Below, one piece after another: positions 40,211 through 49,082 of a stretch of DNA of 64,000 bases. Under the pieces are notes generated by a model that saw only the letters and a program-made list of their open reading frames with translations, had not been told where the DNA came from and searched no databases. The translations under genes and the position numbers were made by a program. Within the stretch, counting starts at the first letter, position 1. The number at the start of each line of letters is the position of its first letter. The stretch lies in NCBI GenBank assembly GCA_902623995.1, contig CACNWE010000006.1:70175-134174 (forward strand), given 5' to 3'. Source of the DNA: an uncultured SAR116 cluster alpha proteobacterium. GTDB lineage: Bacteria > Pseudomonadota > Alphaproteobacteria > Puniceispirillales > Marisalimonadaceae.

Positions 40211-41320
40211 TCAGACTCTCATGGGCATTAAAACAAAAATTACCCCGTCTTGATCAGGATCTATAATTAATGCTGGTGATGCAGGGTCTGACAATAAAAT
40301 TTCAATTTCTTTACCTTGTATTTGAGATGTAATATCCAAGAGGTACTTTGAATTAAATCCAATTTCTAAAGCATCGTAGTTGTAGTCTATTTCTAAATCT
40401 TCTGACGCATTTCCAAAATCATGGCTATTTACATTTAATGATAATAAATTGTTGCTTAATGAAAGTTTAACAGCCCTTGATTTTTCCATTGAGACTGTTG
40501 ATACCCTATCAATTGCTTTTGAAAATTCTTGGTTTGAAACTAAAAGTTTATTAAAATTTTCTTTAGGCACAACTCTTTGATAATCTGGAAAAGAGCCGTC
40601 AATCAATTTCGTAGTTAAAATTGAGTTAGGAAAAACAAATTGTGCTTTAGTATTTGAAATAATAACTTTAATTTTGCCGTCTGTTACATCACTTAATTTT
40701 CTAATCTCGCCTACAGCTTTTCTTGGCAAAATTATTCCAGGCATTTCTGAAGCTCCTTCAGGAAGAGGTATTTCTGCTTGGGCTAGTCTGTGGCCATCAG
40801 TTGCAACAGCTCTTAGCTTTTCGTTATTTGAATTAGGAACGTGCAAAAAAATGCCATTTAAGTAATATCTTGTTTCTTCTAATGATATTGCAAATTTTGT
40901 ATTATCTATCAAATTAGCAAGATCTATGGATTGGAGATTGAATTCATGACCTTTTTCAATATTCGTCATAATTGGATAATCGTCAACCGGTAAGGTTGGA
41001 AGAATAAATTTAGATTTACCTGATGAAACTTCTACATTTAGTTCTTTAAGCTCTATTTTTACTTCTGAACCATCAGGTAGTTTTCTAACTATATCATATA
41101 ATGTATGTGCAGCTAATGTTACTTTTCCTTGACTTGAAACTATACAACTTGTTTCTTCTACAATATCCATATCCATATCTGTAGCTGTAAATGATACTTT
41201 TGACGAATTTGTTTCTATTAGTACATTAGATAAAATAGGAATAGTGTTTCTTCTTTCTACCACAGAATAAACATGTCCAAGCGGTTTTAAGAGAGCATTT
41301 CTATCTATAGTAAAATTCAT
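40211..41320 (-). CDS. dnaN: DNA polymerase III beta subunit (sliding clamp)
   Basis: DnaN is the ring-shaped processivity clamp. The 369-residue protein shows the three-domain clamp pattern, starting MNFTIDRNALLKPLGHVYSVVERRNTIPILSNVLIE and ending VIFVLMPMRV, with the hydrophobic C-terminal residues that form the partner-binding pocket. YLNGIFLHV and RAVATDGHRLAQAE mark domain 2. GAGG precedes the ATG by 7 nt. It lies 114 nt downstream of dnaA. Confidence 0.96.
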   Translation of the reverse strand: MNFTIDRNALLKPLGHVYSVVERRNTIPILSNVLIETNSSKVSFTATDMDMDIVEETSCIVSSQGKVTLAAHTLYDIVRKLPDGSEVKIELKELNVEVSSGKSKFILPTLPVDDYPIMTNIEKGHEFNLQSIDLANLIDNTKFAISLEETRYYLNGIFLHVPNSNNEKLRAVATDGHRLAQAEIPLPEGASEMPGIILPRKAVGEIRKLSDVTDGKIKVIISNTKAQFVFPNSILTTKLIDGSFPDYQRVVPKENFNKLLVSNQEFSKAIDRVSTVSMEKSRAVKLSLSNNLLSLNVNSHDFGNASEDLEIDYNYDALEIGFNSKYLLDITSQIQGKEIEILLSDPASPALIIDPDQDGVIFVLMPMRV

Positions 41321-41434
41321 AATCGAACCTCAATTACTTAATAAAATAAGAAAATATAGTATTATTTATAACATGGTTAAAGTTGTTTCAGCAAGCAATT
41401 ACATCCAAGAACTTAGTTCGATAGTAAAGTGCCT

Positions 41435-42874
41435 TTAAAGAACGAAGATAGTTTCTTTTAATTCTAAAATTTGTTTTTTTAACTTTTGATCAATTTCGAT
41501 AATTGATTCAATTTTTTTTACAGCATGTATTACAGTCGTATGGTCTTTACCCCCGAATGCTTTTCCTATTTCAGGGTAAGAATAACTTGTTAATCCTTTA
41601 CAAAGATACATAGCTATTTGTCTAGGTCTAGCAATACTAATAGATCTTCTAGACGAAGACATGTCAGACAATGAAAGATTATAATAAGATGAAACTTTTT
41701 TTTGAATACTGTCTATAGAAATGTTTTTGTCTCGTGCAGTAATTAGATCTGATAGTAAGTTTGTAGAATTTTCTATATTAATTTTTTTACCAGTTAATTC
41801 ATAATTTGCCCAAATACGATTCAAAGCACCTTCTAATTCTCTAATATTATTTACAATTTTGCTAGCTACAAACTGGAGTACATCAACTGGTATATTAAAG
41901 TTAAGTACTTCTATTTTTTTTTTCAATATTTCTAATCTTAATTCGTAGTTAGTTGGAAGAAAATCTACTACAAGACCACCTGATAATCTAGATTTTAGTC
42001 TTTCGTCTAAAGATAATAAATCTACTGGAGATTTATTTGAAGCAATTATTATTTGTTTTCCTTGGTTAATAAGATCATTTAACGTGTAAAAAAACTCTTC
42101 CTGAGTAGATCCTTTCCCACCTATAAATTGAATATCATCAATCATTAAAATATCAATAGATCTGAATTCGTCTTTAAATTTTATAGTCTCTTTTAATCTT
42201 ATCGATTTTATAAATTGGTACATAAACCTCTCAGCAGACATCATTACAATTTTTAAATTAGGAAAATTTGCTTTTAAGTCTATTACCATTGCATTTAGTA
42301 AATGTGTTTTTCCCATTCCTACATCACCATGTATAAATAGTGGATTGTAGAGTAAAGAATTTTTGTTACATATTCTTTTAGATGCAGCATATGGCATTCG
42401 ATTTGAATCACCTACTACAAAATTATTAAAGGTAAATTTAGAGTTTGTTTTCATTGACACACTATCAATGAACGACAAATCACTGTGAGTTGTCTGTTGG
42501 TTTATCTTGATTTTTTGAATGTTATTTTTTATGGAGATATTTTCATTTTGCTTGAAAGATACTGTATGAAATTGAATTTTTTTTAGAGATTTAAAAAAAA
42601 CAGACGCCTGCAAAAAAATAGTTTCATAATATTGAGTTTCTGCTCTGTTGGAAATAATTTTAGAGTTTGTTGATAGGTATAGTATACCTTTATCATACTT
42701 CTCAAAACTAAGGGGCTCAATCCATGCTTTCCAAAAAATTTCTTTTATTAACCTTGAAATTTGAGATTTAGTCTGTTCCCATTTATCTTTTTGAAGAAGA
42801 AATTCTTCATTTGAAAAGTTTGCATTTTGGTTATTTTCTTTATCTAATCCAGAATTTATTTCAATATCAGACAT
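41435..42874 (-). CDS. dnaA: Chromosomal replication initiator DnaA
   Basis: DnaA opens the replication origin. The 479-residue protein has domain I (about 30-110), a short variable domain II, the AAA+ domain with Walker A GDVGMGKTHLLNAM (about 184-192) and Walker B IDILMIDDIQFIGG, and the DNA-binding domain IV with the signature SYPEIGKAFGGKDHTTVIHAVKKIE near the C terminus. It is transcribed away from the 481 nt AT-rich gap that separates it from rpsT. A possible promoter (TTGTTT-18-TATAAA) lies at 42905-42934. Confidence 0.96.
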   Translation of the reverse strand: MSDIEINSGLDKENNQNANFSNEEFLLQKDKWEQTKSQISRLIKEIFWKAWIEPLSFEKYDKGILYLSTNSKIISNRAETQYYETIFLQASVFFKSLKKIQFHTVSFKQNENISIKNNIQKIKINQQTTHSDLSFIDSVSMKTNSKFTFNNFVVGDSNRMPYAASKRICNKNSLLYNPLFIHGDVGMGKTHLLNAMVIDLKANFPNLKIVMMSAERFMYQFIKSIRLKETIKFKDEFRSIDILMIDDIQFIGGKGSTQEEFFYTLNDLINQGKQIIIASNKSPVDLLSLDERLKSRLSGGLVVDFLPTNYELRLEILKKKIEVLNFNIPVDVLQFVASKIVNNIRELEGALNRIWANYELTGKKINIENSTNLLSDLITARDKNISIDSIQKKVSSYYNLSLSDMSSSRRSISIARPRQIAMYLCKGLTSYSYPEIGKAFGGKDHTTVIHAVKKIESIIEIDQKLKKQILELKETIFVL

Positions 42875-42904
42875 TTATTCAAAATCCTATTTTTAAAAGA
42901 TAGA

Positions 42905-42934
42905 TTTATAACCAGAATATTTCTTGAAAAACAA
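42905..42934 (-). promoter_or_regulatory. Possible dnaA promoter
   Basis: On the minus strand TTGTTT (42929-42934) and TATAAA (42905-42910) are 18 nt apart, about 31 nt upstream of the dnaA start. AT-rich DNA gives such matches easily, so this is a weak call. Confidence 0.25.
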
Positions 42935-43070
42935 GACAAGTAACTATTTGAAATATATATTTCTACAAACCAATCGCAAGATTTGAAGTTGTAATAAAAT
43001 AAAAAAATATATTGATTTTTAATAATCTATAAAAAACATAAATAAAACAGTGAATTAAATTTTTAACGGA

Positions 43071-43098
43071 TATTTAATTTAATTAACAAAATTAAATA
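43071..43098. repeat. 10-bp perfect inverted repeat in the dnaA-rpsT gap
   Basis: TATTTAATTT (43071-43080) and AAATTAAATA (43089-43098) are exact reverse complements separated by 8 nt. The arms contain no G or C, so chance formation is quite possible in this background. Confidence 0.5.
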
Positions 43099-43355
43099 AT
43101 TTTTATATTTAGTAAATATTTAACTTAAGTTTGTTTTATAATATTTGATGGTACTACTTTGAATTTATTGTGATTCTCTTAGATTAAATTTAAAATTTAC
43201 TAACATTCTCTAATTTAATTTATTTTATTATCAAAATGAATTTTTCAGGAAACCCACAATTATTATTTTTATAAATTAAGCGAATCGTTGAATTAATTAT
43301 TTTATAAAAAAACAGATAAACGCCTCTTTAATTCAAAATCATCATTAAAATAAGT

Positions 43356-43619
43356 TTATGCTATTTTTTTTATTCTTGATGCAAGTCTAGATAATTTTCT
43401 AGACATTGTATTTTTTTTAAATACACCTTTTGTAACTGACCTGTGCATTTCTGGTTGAGCAATTCTAAATGCTTCTTGCGCTAATGATTTGTCAGCTTTT
43501 TCTATTGCTAACTCAACTTTTTTGATAAATGATCTTACTCTATTTTTTCTGATCTTATTAACAATTTCCATTCTAGAATTTCTTCTAATTCTTTTTTTTG
43601 CAGAAACATGGTTGGCCAT
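43356..43619 (-). CDS. rpsT: 30S ribosomal protein S20
   Basis: S20 binds 16S rRNA in the small subunit. The 87-residue protein has the family start MANHVSAKKRIRRNSRMEIVNK and the C-terminal GVFKKNTMSRKLSRLASRIKKI. I chose the ATG at 43619, with GAAAGG 7 nt upstream, over a start 54 nt earlier, because it gives the family N terminus. It neighbours mutM and the dnaA gap, a conserved alphaproteobacterial order. Confidence 0.96.
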   Translation of the reverse strand: MANHVSAKKRIRRNSRMEIVNKIRKNRVRSFIKKVELAIEKADKSLAQEAFRIAQPEMHRSVTKGVFKKNTMSRKLSRLASRIKKIA

Positions 43620-43706
43620 AATAATACCTTTCAAATTTTTATATGAATTAAATTTTTCTTCATTAATTGTCAAGTTAATTAAGGTATATATTTATTTATT
43701 GAAGTA

Positions 43707-44540
43707 TCACCTTTGACAAATGTTACAAAAATAGGTTGATCGATTACTAATTTTTATTGATGTTATCAGGTTTTCACATTTATTACATTTATGTTTACTT
43801 TTTCCATAAACTTGAAGTTTTTGTACGAAATATCCAAGTTTTCCGTCAGGTTGCAAGTGGTTTCTTATAGTTGTTCCACCAGCAATGATTGACTTTTTTA
43901 AAATAAACTTTGTTGCATCTATAATTGATTTTAAATGTTCTTTTTTGAGGCTGTCCACAGTTCTTAATGGATTAATACTTGCTCTATGTAGAATCTCACT
44001 AGCATAAATATTTCCTATACCAACAATAATACTTTGATCCATTATAAAGTTTTTAATACATCTAGATTTTTTATAAATTTTTTTCTGGAGATATTGTATA
44101 GTAAAATCGTTTCCAAGAGGTTCTACACCTAATTTTTTTAGCAAAAAGTGCTTTTCAATATCTTTTACATGAAAAAAATCGACATACCCAAATCTTCTAG
44201 GATCATTGAATACAAATGAAAAAAATTTATTTTCTTTATTTTCTACATTGATTTTAACATGATCATGCTTAATTACTTTGTAATCCTCAGATGCAATCTT
44301 TATTGTTCCACTCATTCCTAAATGAATAAGTAATATTTTTTTTTTTGAAGTTGGTATTAAAATATATTTCCCTCTTCTGTATGGTTTTTTTAAAATTTTA
44401 TCTTGTAAATCTTTTTCTAAGTTTTCTTTTACATTCCATCTTAAATCTTTTCTGAATATCTCAATGTCACTAACTCTAGAATTATTAAGAATTTTGGATA
44501 AAGCTAAACATACTGTTTCAACTTCAGGTAATTCAGGCAT
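43707..44540 (-). CDS. mutM: Formamidopyrimidine-DNA glycosylase
   Basis: MutM (Fpg) removes 8-oxoguanine and other oxidised purines from DNA. The 277-residue protein has the required N terminus MPELPEVETV with catalytic Pro2 and Glu3, the conserved KKPYRRGKYILIP, and GIGNIYASEILHRASINP. The C-terminal zinc finger has four Cys (CNKC...CNIC). It is divergent from ubiE across about 90 nt. Confidence 0.95.
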   Translation of the reverse strand: MPELPEVETVCLALSKILNNSRVSDIEIFRKDLRWNVKENLEKDLQDKILKKPYRRGKYILIPTSKKKILLIHLGMSGTIKIASEDYKVIKHDHVKINVENKENKFFSFVFNDPRRFGYVDFFHVKDIEKHFLLKKLGVEPLGNDFTIQYLQKKIYKKSRCIKNFIMDQSIIVGIGNIYASEILHRASINPLRTVDSLKKEHLKSIIDATKFILKKSIIAGGTTIRNHLQPDGKLGYFVQKLQVYGKSKHKCNKCENLITSIKISNRSTYFCNICQR

Positions 44541-44629
44541 TTTTGTCCTTTTTATTCTATCTTAAAATAAATTTAGAAAGTATATTAATATTATTAAAAT
44601 TAATTTTAATTATATTGTCTAGGTTAATA

Positions 44630-45370
44630 ATGGTAAATAAAAATCAAAACAATGTAGACTTTGGTTACAAGTCGGTTAAAAAAAATGATAAACAAAAATT
44701 GGTCAATAATGTATTCAATACAGTTGCTCGTAAATACGACCTTATGAATGATGTAACAAGTTTAGGTATTCATAGAAATTGGAAAAGTAATTTAATTAAT
44801 TGGATAGCTCCTCAAAGTAATCAAAATTTGGCAGATATTGCTGGAGGAACAGGAGATATTGCTTATAAATTTTTAAATGCAGGTGGTAATTCAGCTCATA
44901 TTTTCGATATAAATGAAGAAATGATCCAAGTAGGTAAAAAAAAGTATAATAATATCCATAACTTAGAGTGGTCTATTGCAAGTGCAGAAAATATTCCAGC
45001 CTTGGACAATTCATTTGAAAGAGCAACCATGAGTTTTGGTTTAAGAAATATTACAGATAGGAATAAATCTTTACAAGAAATTTACCGTATTCTTAAGCCT
45101 GGTGGTAGGTTTATATGTTTAGAATTTAGCCATGTTGAAAATGAATTTCTAAAGAAATTTTATGATTTATGGTCATTTAAAATTATGCCAGTAATTGGAG
45201 ATAAAGTTACTGGAAATAGGGAAGCCTACACATATTTAGTCGAGTCTATAAGAAAATTTCCTACTCAAGCTGAACTCTCTCAAATGCTTTCTGAGGTTGG
45301 ATTTTCTAGAGTTAAATACAGAAACTTATCAAACGGCATAGTTGCTCTGCATAGTGGTTGGAAAATCTAA
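44630..45370 (+). CDS. ubiE: Ubiquinone/menaquinone methyltransferase UbiE
   Basis: UbiE performs the C-methylation of the quinone ring in ubiquinone synthesis. The 246-residue SAM-dependent methyltransferase has VFNTVARKYDLMNDVTSLGIHRNWK, the SAM-binding DIAGGTGDIAYKF (about 70-80), RATMSFGLRNITDR, and the signature LKPGGRFICLEFSH. I chose the ATG at 44630 (AGG upstream); an upstream in-frame extension would add a non-family leader. ubiB follows directly. Confidence 0.94.
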   Translation: MVNKNQNNVDFGYKSVKKNDKQKLVNNVFNTVARKYDLMNDVTSLGIHRNWKSNLINWIAPQSNQNLADIAGGTGDIAYKFLNAGGNSAHIFDINEEMIQVGKKKYNNIHNLEWSIASAENIPALDNSFERATMSFGLRNITDRNKSLQEIYRILKPGGRFICLEFSHVENEFLKKFYDLWSFKIMPVIGDKVTGNREAYTYLVESIRKFPTQAELSQMLSEVGFSRVKYRNLSNGIVALHSGWKI

Positions 45371-46819
45371 ATGCTGATACAACAGAAGTTAGAATACCCA
45401 ATTTGGAAAATACCATACTTTTTAATTAAAAGTCTTTTAATATTTATTAAAGTAACTAGAACTGGCATTTTAACACCTCTAATTGAAAATAAATTTTTTA
45501 ATAAACAAACAAAATTAATTTTGAGAACTTTAAATTTTATTTTTGTAAATAATGATCAAAAAGAAATCGGAAAAAAACTTTCTAACGTTTTAATCAAGTT
45601 GGGACCAGGATATATAAAAATTGGCCAAGCTTTATCAACAAGACCTGATTTACTTGGAAAAAAAACATGCGATGAACTTAAAATATTACAAGGTAAATTA
45701 AAACCTTTTTCATATTCTATTGCTAGAAAAATAATTCAAGAAGAAAATGAAAATTTTCTTCAAGAAAGTTTAGCCTCTTTTGATGAAAATCCAATTGCAA
45801 ACGCATCTGTTGCTCAAGTTCACACTGGAATCCTTAAAAACGGAATAAAAGTAGCTATTAAAATATTAAAGCCAAACATACATAAACATTTGTTCAGAGA
45901 CTTTACTTTTTTTTATTGGATTACCAAATCCTTTGAATTTTGTATTCCAAGTATCAAACGACTCAAACTTTCCAAAAATGTAGAAGTATTATCTGAAGTC
46001 TCTTTAAATGAACTTGATTTAACATTAGAAGCTTCTGCAGCAGATGAACTTGCAGAAAATTTTAAAAATCATCATAATTACAGAGTTCCAAAAATTTACT
46101 GGGAATTTACAACTAAAAACATGCTTGTTCTAGAATTTATTGAAGGAATTAGAATTGATGATTTAAAAACACTTAATGTATCAAAACATAATATCAAGAA
46201 AATAACAGAAATTGGCACAGAAGTATTTTTCCTTCAAGTTTTCCGTGATGGTTTCTTTCATGGAGACATGCATCCTGGAAATATTTTAATTGATAAAGAA
46301 GGTGCACTAGTACCTATTGATTTTGGTATTATGGGCAGACTATCAAATAAAGATAGACAATTTTTAGCATTATTACTTACTTATCTTTTAAATAAAAATT
46401 ATAAGAAAGTTGTTGAAATACACGATGAAGCGAATATGTTAGGTAATGATGTTTCCCATTATCGTCTTGCTCAAGAAATAAGAGCTATCTCAACGCCTAT
46501 CTTAAACAAACCAATCGGTGAAGTTTCTTTGGCTAAATTACTAGACCAAATACTGAGTTTATCTAAAAAATTTGATATCGAAGTGCAACCACAGTTTACA
46601 CTATTACAAAAAAATATGTTAATGGCAGAAGGCACAACCAGACAGATAAATCCAAATATAAATATGTGGAAATTATCTAGACCCTTAATAGATAAATGGA
46701 TTATTGATACACACGATCCATTTAAGGTCCTGGAAGAATGGTTTCATAAGAATAAGATAGCTTTACTTAAAATACCTGAAATAATCAATAAAATTGATGA
46801 AATTTTATCAAAAAAATGA
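45371..46819 (+). CDS. ubiB: ABC1/UbiB-type atypical kinase for ubiquinone synthesis
   Basis: UbiB is an atypical kinase/ATPase needed for ubiquinone assembly. The 482-residue protein shows the family KxGQ motif (YIKIGQALSTRPDLL, about 75-90), the A-rich loop NASVAQVHTG, VAIKILKPN, HGDMHPGNILID (catalytic loop) and PIDFGIMGRLS (metal-binding Asp). Hydrophobic segments at the C terminus are less clear than in E. coli UbiB. It starts 1 nt after the ubiE stop. Confidence 0.94.
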   Translation: MLIQQKLEYPIWKIPYFLIKSLLIFIKVTRTGILTPLIENKFFNKQTKLILRTLNFIFVNNDQKEIGKKLSNVLIKLGPGYIKIGQALSTRPDLLGKKTCDELKILQGKLKPFSYSIARKIIQEENENFLQESLASFDENPIANASVAQVHTGILKNGIKVAIKILKPNIHKHLFRDFTFFYWITKSFEFCIPSIKRLKLSKNVEVLSEVSLNELDLTLEASAADELAENFKNHHNYRVPKIYWEFTTKNMLVLEFIEGIRIDDLKTLNVSKHNIKKITEIGTEVFFLQVFRDGFFHGDMHPGNILIDKEGALVPIDFGIMGRLSNKDRQFLALLLTYLLNKNYKKVVEIHDEANMLGNDVSHYRLAQEIRAISTPILNKPIGEVSLAKLLDQILSLSKKFDIEVQPQFTLLQKNMLMAEGTTRQINPNINMWKLSRPLIDKWIIDTHDPFKVLEEWFHKNKIALLKIPEIINKIDEILSKK

Positions 46820-46831
46820 AATATTTCATTT
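46814..46831. repeat. 18-bp perfect palindrome over the ubiB stop codon
   Basis: AAATGAAAT followed by its exact reverse complement ATTTCATTT covers the ubiB TGA and the first bases of the ubiB-coaBC gap. It is followed by ATTTTTTC. It has no unpaired loop and contains only one G-C pair per arm, so it could be an operator, a weak terminator or chance. Confidence 0.45.
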
Positions 46832-46889
46832 ATTTTTTCATTTAATTTTTCTATTATTGTATTTTTAATATAACTATAGACTTTATATC

Positions 46890-48335
46890 ATGAATAATAT
46901 TTCACAACTTATTTCCTTACTTGGAGGAACAGGTGCTGTAGCTGAAAAATTAAAAATTAAACCTTCGGCTATTTCTAATTGGAAAAAGCTTAATAAAATA
47001 CCAAGTTCCAAGCGTGAAGCTATTTTAAAATTAAGCTCATATTTAGATGTAAACATTGAAAATTTTTTGCCTTCTAAAAAGTTATATAATTTTAAATTTA
47101 AAATGTTGTTAATTATTTGTGGAGGAATAGCATCATATAAATCTCTTGAAATAATAAGATTAATTAAAAAAACTGACATTGAGCTTGATGTGGTTATGAC
47201 TAAATCGGCTCAAAAATTTATCACACCTTTTTTAGTTACAAGTTTAAATAAGAAAAAATGTTATATTGATTTATTTTCAAACGAAGATGAAGCAAAAATG
47301 AACCACATTAATCTAGCTAGAAGTCCAGATCTTATCTTGGTAGCACCTGCAACTGCGAGCATAATGGCAAAACTTGCAAATGGGTTAGCTGATGATTTAG
47401 CAAGTACAATTTTGCTAGCTTCTTTATCTAAAATAATTTTTGCACCTTCAATGAATCCTGTTATGTGGAATAACTTAGCAACTCGTGAAAATTATAGAAA
47501 ACTATTTGATAGGGGCATAAAATTTATAGAACCTGATACAGGTGATATGGCATGTGGTGAAAATGGAACAGGAAGGTTTCCAGAACCTAAGTTGATATTT
47601 GAATCAACTTTATCATACATCCAAGAAGATCAAATTATAAAAAATCAATTTAAAAACATTTCTATTTTAATTACAGCTGGACCAACAATAGAGGATATTG
47701 ACCCAATTAGATTTGTAAGCAATAAATCATCAGGCAAGCAAGGTTTTGAGATTGCTTCTGAATTAACTAGAAGAGGAGCACAAGTAACTCTGATAAGTGG
47801 TCCTGTCAATATTCCTTTTCCAAATTGTAAAAATATTATAAGGGTTAAAACTGCAAAGGAAATGCTAGATAATGTAACACAACAACTACCTACTGATATT
47901 TTGATCTGTACTGCGGCAGTAGCAGACTGGAAATTAATCCCCAAAACATCATCAAATAATAAGATTGATACAAATAATAAAATAAAAAAAACTAATAAAA
48001 AATTATTTTTTGAGACCCAAAAAAATCCTGATATTTTAGAAACAATTTCAAAAAGTAATGTTAGACCAAAAATTGTAATCGGATTTTCAGCAGATACTAG
48101 TAATATTAGTCAAAATGCTCATTCTAAATTAATGTCTAAGAATATTGATTTAATTATTGCCAATGATGTTAGTAACAATAAAGTTTTTGGAGAAGATTTT
48201 AATAAAGTATCTCTTATTGAAAAAAATAATTGTGAGGAATGGCAAAAACAAAGCAAAAAATCTGTAGCTTACCATTTAGCTAATAAAATTAATGATCTTT
48301 TGATTAATTATAACAAAAGGGGCGTAAATGCTTAA
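46890..48335 (+). CDS. coaBC: CoaBC with N-terminal helix-turn-helix domain
   Basis: CoaBC makes 4'-phosphopantetheine for coenzyme A in two steps. Residues 72-250 are the flavin decarboxylase CoaC (LLIICGGIASYKSLEIIR; active His in MNHINLARSPD; ASMN-type FAPSMNPVMW; Cys in MACGENGTGRF). Residues 255-480 are the CTP-dependent synthetase CoaB (ITAGPTIEDIDPIRFVSNKSSGKQG). Residues 1-65 are an extra helix-turn-helix domain (LLGGTGAVAEKLKIKPSAISNWKKLNKIP) in the same frame. No ribosome binding site precedes the internal ATG at 47103, so a true fusion is likely. moeB overlaps its end by 8 nt. Confidence 0.92.
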   Translation: MNNISQLISLLGGTGAVAEKLKIKPSAISNWKKLNKIPSSKREAILKLSSYLDVNIENFLPSKKLYNFKFKMLLIICGGIASYKSLEIIRLIKKTDIELDVVMTKSAQKFITPFLVTSLNKKKCYIDLFSNEDEAKMNHINLARSPDLILVAPATASIMAKLANGLADDLASTILLASLSKIIFAPSMNPVMWNNLATRENYRKLFDRGIKFIEPDTGDMACGENGTGRFPEPKLIFESTLSYIQEDQIIKNQFKNISILITAGPTIEDIDPIRFVSNKSSGKQGFEIASELTRRGAQVTLISGPVNIPFPNCKNIIRVKTAKEMLDNVTQQLPTDILICTAAVADWKLIPKTSSNNKIDTNNKIKKTNKKLFFETQKNPDILETISKSNVRPKIVIGFSADTSNISQNAHSKLMSKNIDLIIANDVSNNKVFGEDFNKVSLIEKNNCEEWQKQSKKSVAYHLANKINDLLINYNKRGVNA

Positions 48336-49077
48336 TGATGATGATCTAAATAGATATGCAAGGCAATTAATTATTCCTAATTTTGAAGAGGATGGGCAAG
48401 AAAATTTACTTAATACCAAATGTTTGATTGTTGGAGCTGGCGGTTTAGGCTGCCCGGTAGCACTTTATGCTTCCGCAGCAGGATTTGGGCATATTGAGAT
48501 TTACGATGAGGATATAATTGAAATTAGTAACCTAAATAGACAAATTGCACACAAAAATGATCATATTGGTCATAATAAGGCTGAAAATTTAGTACAAGAG
48601 TGTCTCAAAATAAATCCAAATATTTCAGTAATTTCAAAAAAAAATATTTTTGACGAAACTATAGATGTAAGTAATTTTGATCTGATTTTTGATTGTTCTG
48701 ACAATCCTGAGACAAAATATATTTTGAATTCTTTATCACATAAATTTAAAAAAATTTTGATTTCAGGTTCCGCTGTTCAAATGGAAGGTCAATTAGCGAT
48801 TTGGAAAAGTGGATTAAACAAAGACTACCCTTGTTATGAATGTATTTTTCCAAAAACTAACGAAAAAGCTCCTATTACAAATTGTAGAGAGGCTGGAATA
48901 ATTGGTCCTGTGACAGGTTTAATTGGAAGTATGCAAGTTAATGAAGCTATAAAAGAAATAGCACTAAAAGATTATGAATCTACAGCGGGAAATTTATTTT
49001 TATATGATGGATTAACTTTAAATCTAGATAAAATCAGACTTAAAAAAAATCATCAATGTCCCGTGTGTTCAAATTAA
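48328..49077 (+). CDS. moeB: HesA/MoeB/ThiF family adenylyltransferase
   Basis: This E1-like enzyme adenylates the C-terminal Gly of a sulfur carrier protein, MoaD or ThiS. The 249-residue protein has the ATP-binding LIVGAGGLGCPVALYA, NLNRQIAHKNDHIGHNKAE, the zinc-binding CYEC and C-terminal CPVC pairs, and a catalytic-Cys region ITNCREAGIIGPVTG. MoeB and ThiF cannot be separated by sequence; context beside coaBC favours the MoeB-like name used in alphaproteobacteria. It overlaps coaBC by 8 nt. Confidence 0.86.
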   Translation: MLNDDDLNRYARQLIIPNFEEDGQENLLNTKCLIVGAGGLGCPVALYASAAGFGHIEIYDEDIIEISNLNRQIAHKNDHIGHNKAENLVQECLKINPNISVISKKNIFDETIDVSNFDLIFDCSDNPETKYILNSLSHKFKKILISGSAVQMEGQLAIWKSGLNKDYPCYECIFPKTNEKAPITNCREAGIIGPVTGLIGSMQVNEAIKEIALKDYESTAGNLFLYDGLTLNLDKIRLKKNHQCPVCSN

Positions 49078-49082
49078 ATGTC

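Larger units (their letters stand above)
42875..43355. other. AT-rich intergenic gap between dnaA and rpsT, origin candidate
   Basis: This is the longest non-coding stretch in the window (481 nt) and is extremely AT-rich. I found no protein-coding frame, tRNA or exact DnaA box (TTATCCACA). It holds a perfect 10 bp inverted repeat at 43071-43098. Position beside dnaA-dnaN-recF-gyrB and rpsT-mutM-ubiE makes it a candidate origin or DNA-unwinding region. Alphaproteobacterial origins are not always next to dnaA, so this stays tentative. Confidence 0.35.

Noticed and set aside
41322..41422. ATCGAAC and GTTCGAT, a 7-bp inverted repeat bracketing the dnaA-dnaN gap beside the dnaN ribosome binding site.
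   Set aside because: A 7 bp match in a ~100 nt interval is quite likely by chance, and no further helix or conserved motif supports a switch.
42875..43355. tRNA or small RNA gene in the dnaA-rpsT gap.
   Set aside because: No T-loop (GTTCRANYC) or cloverleaf arms were found, and the region is almost pure A/T.
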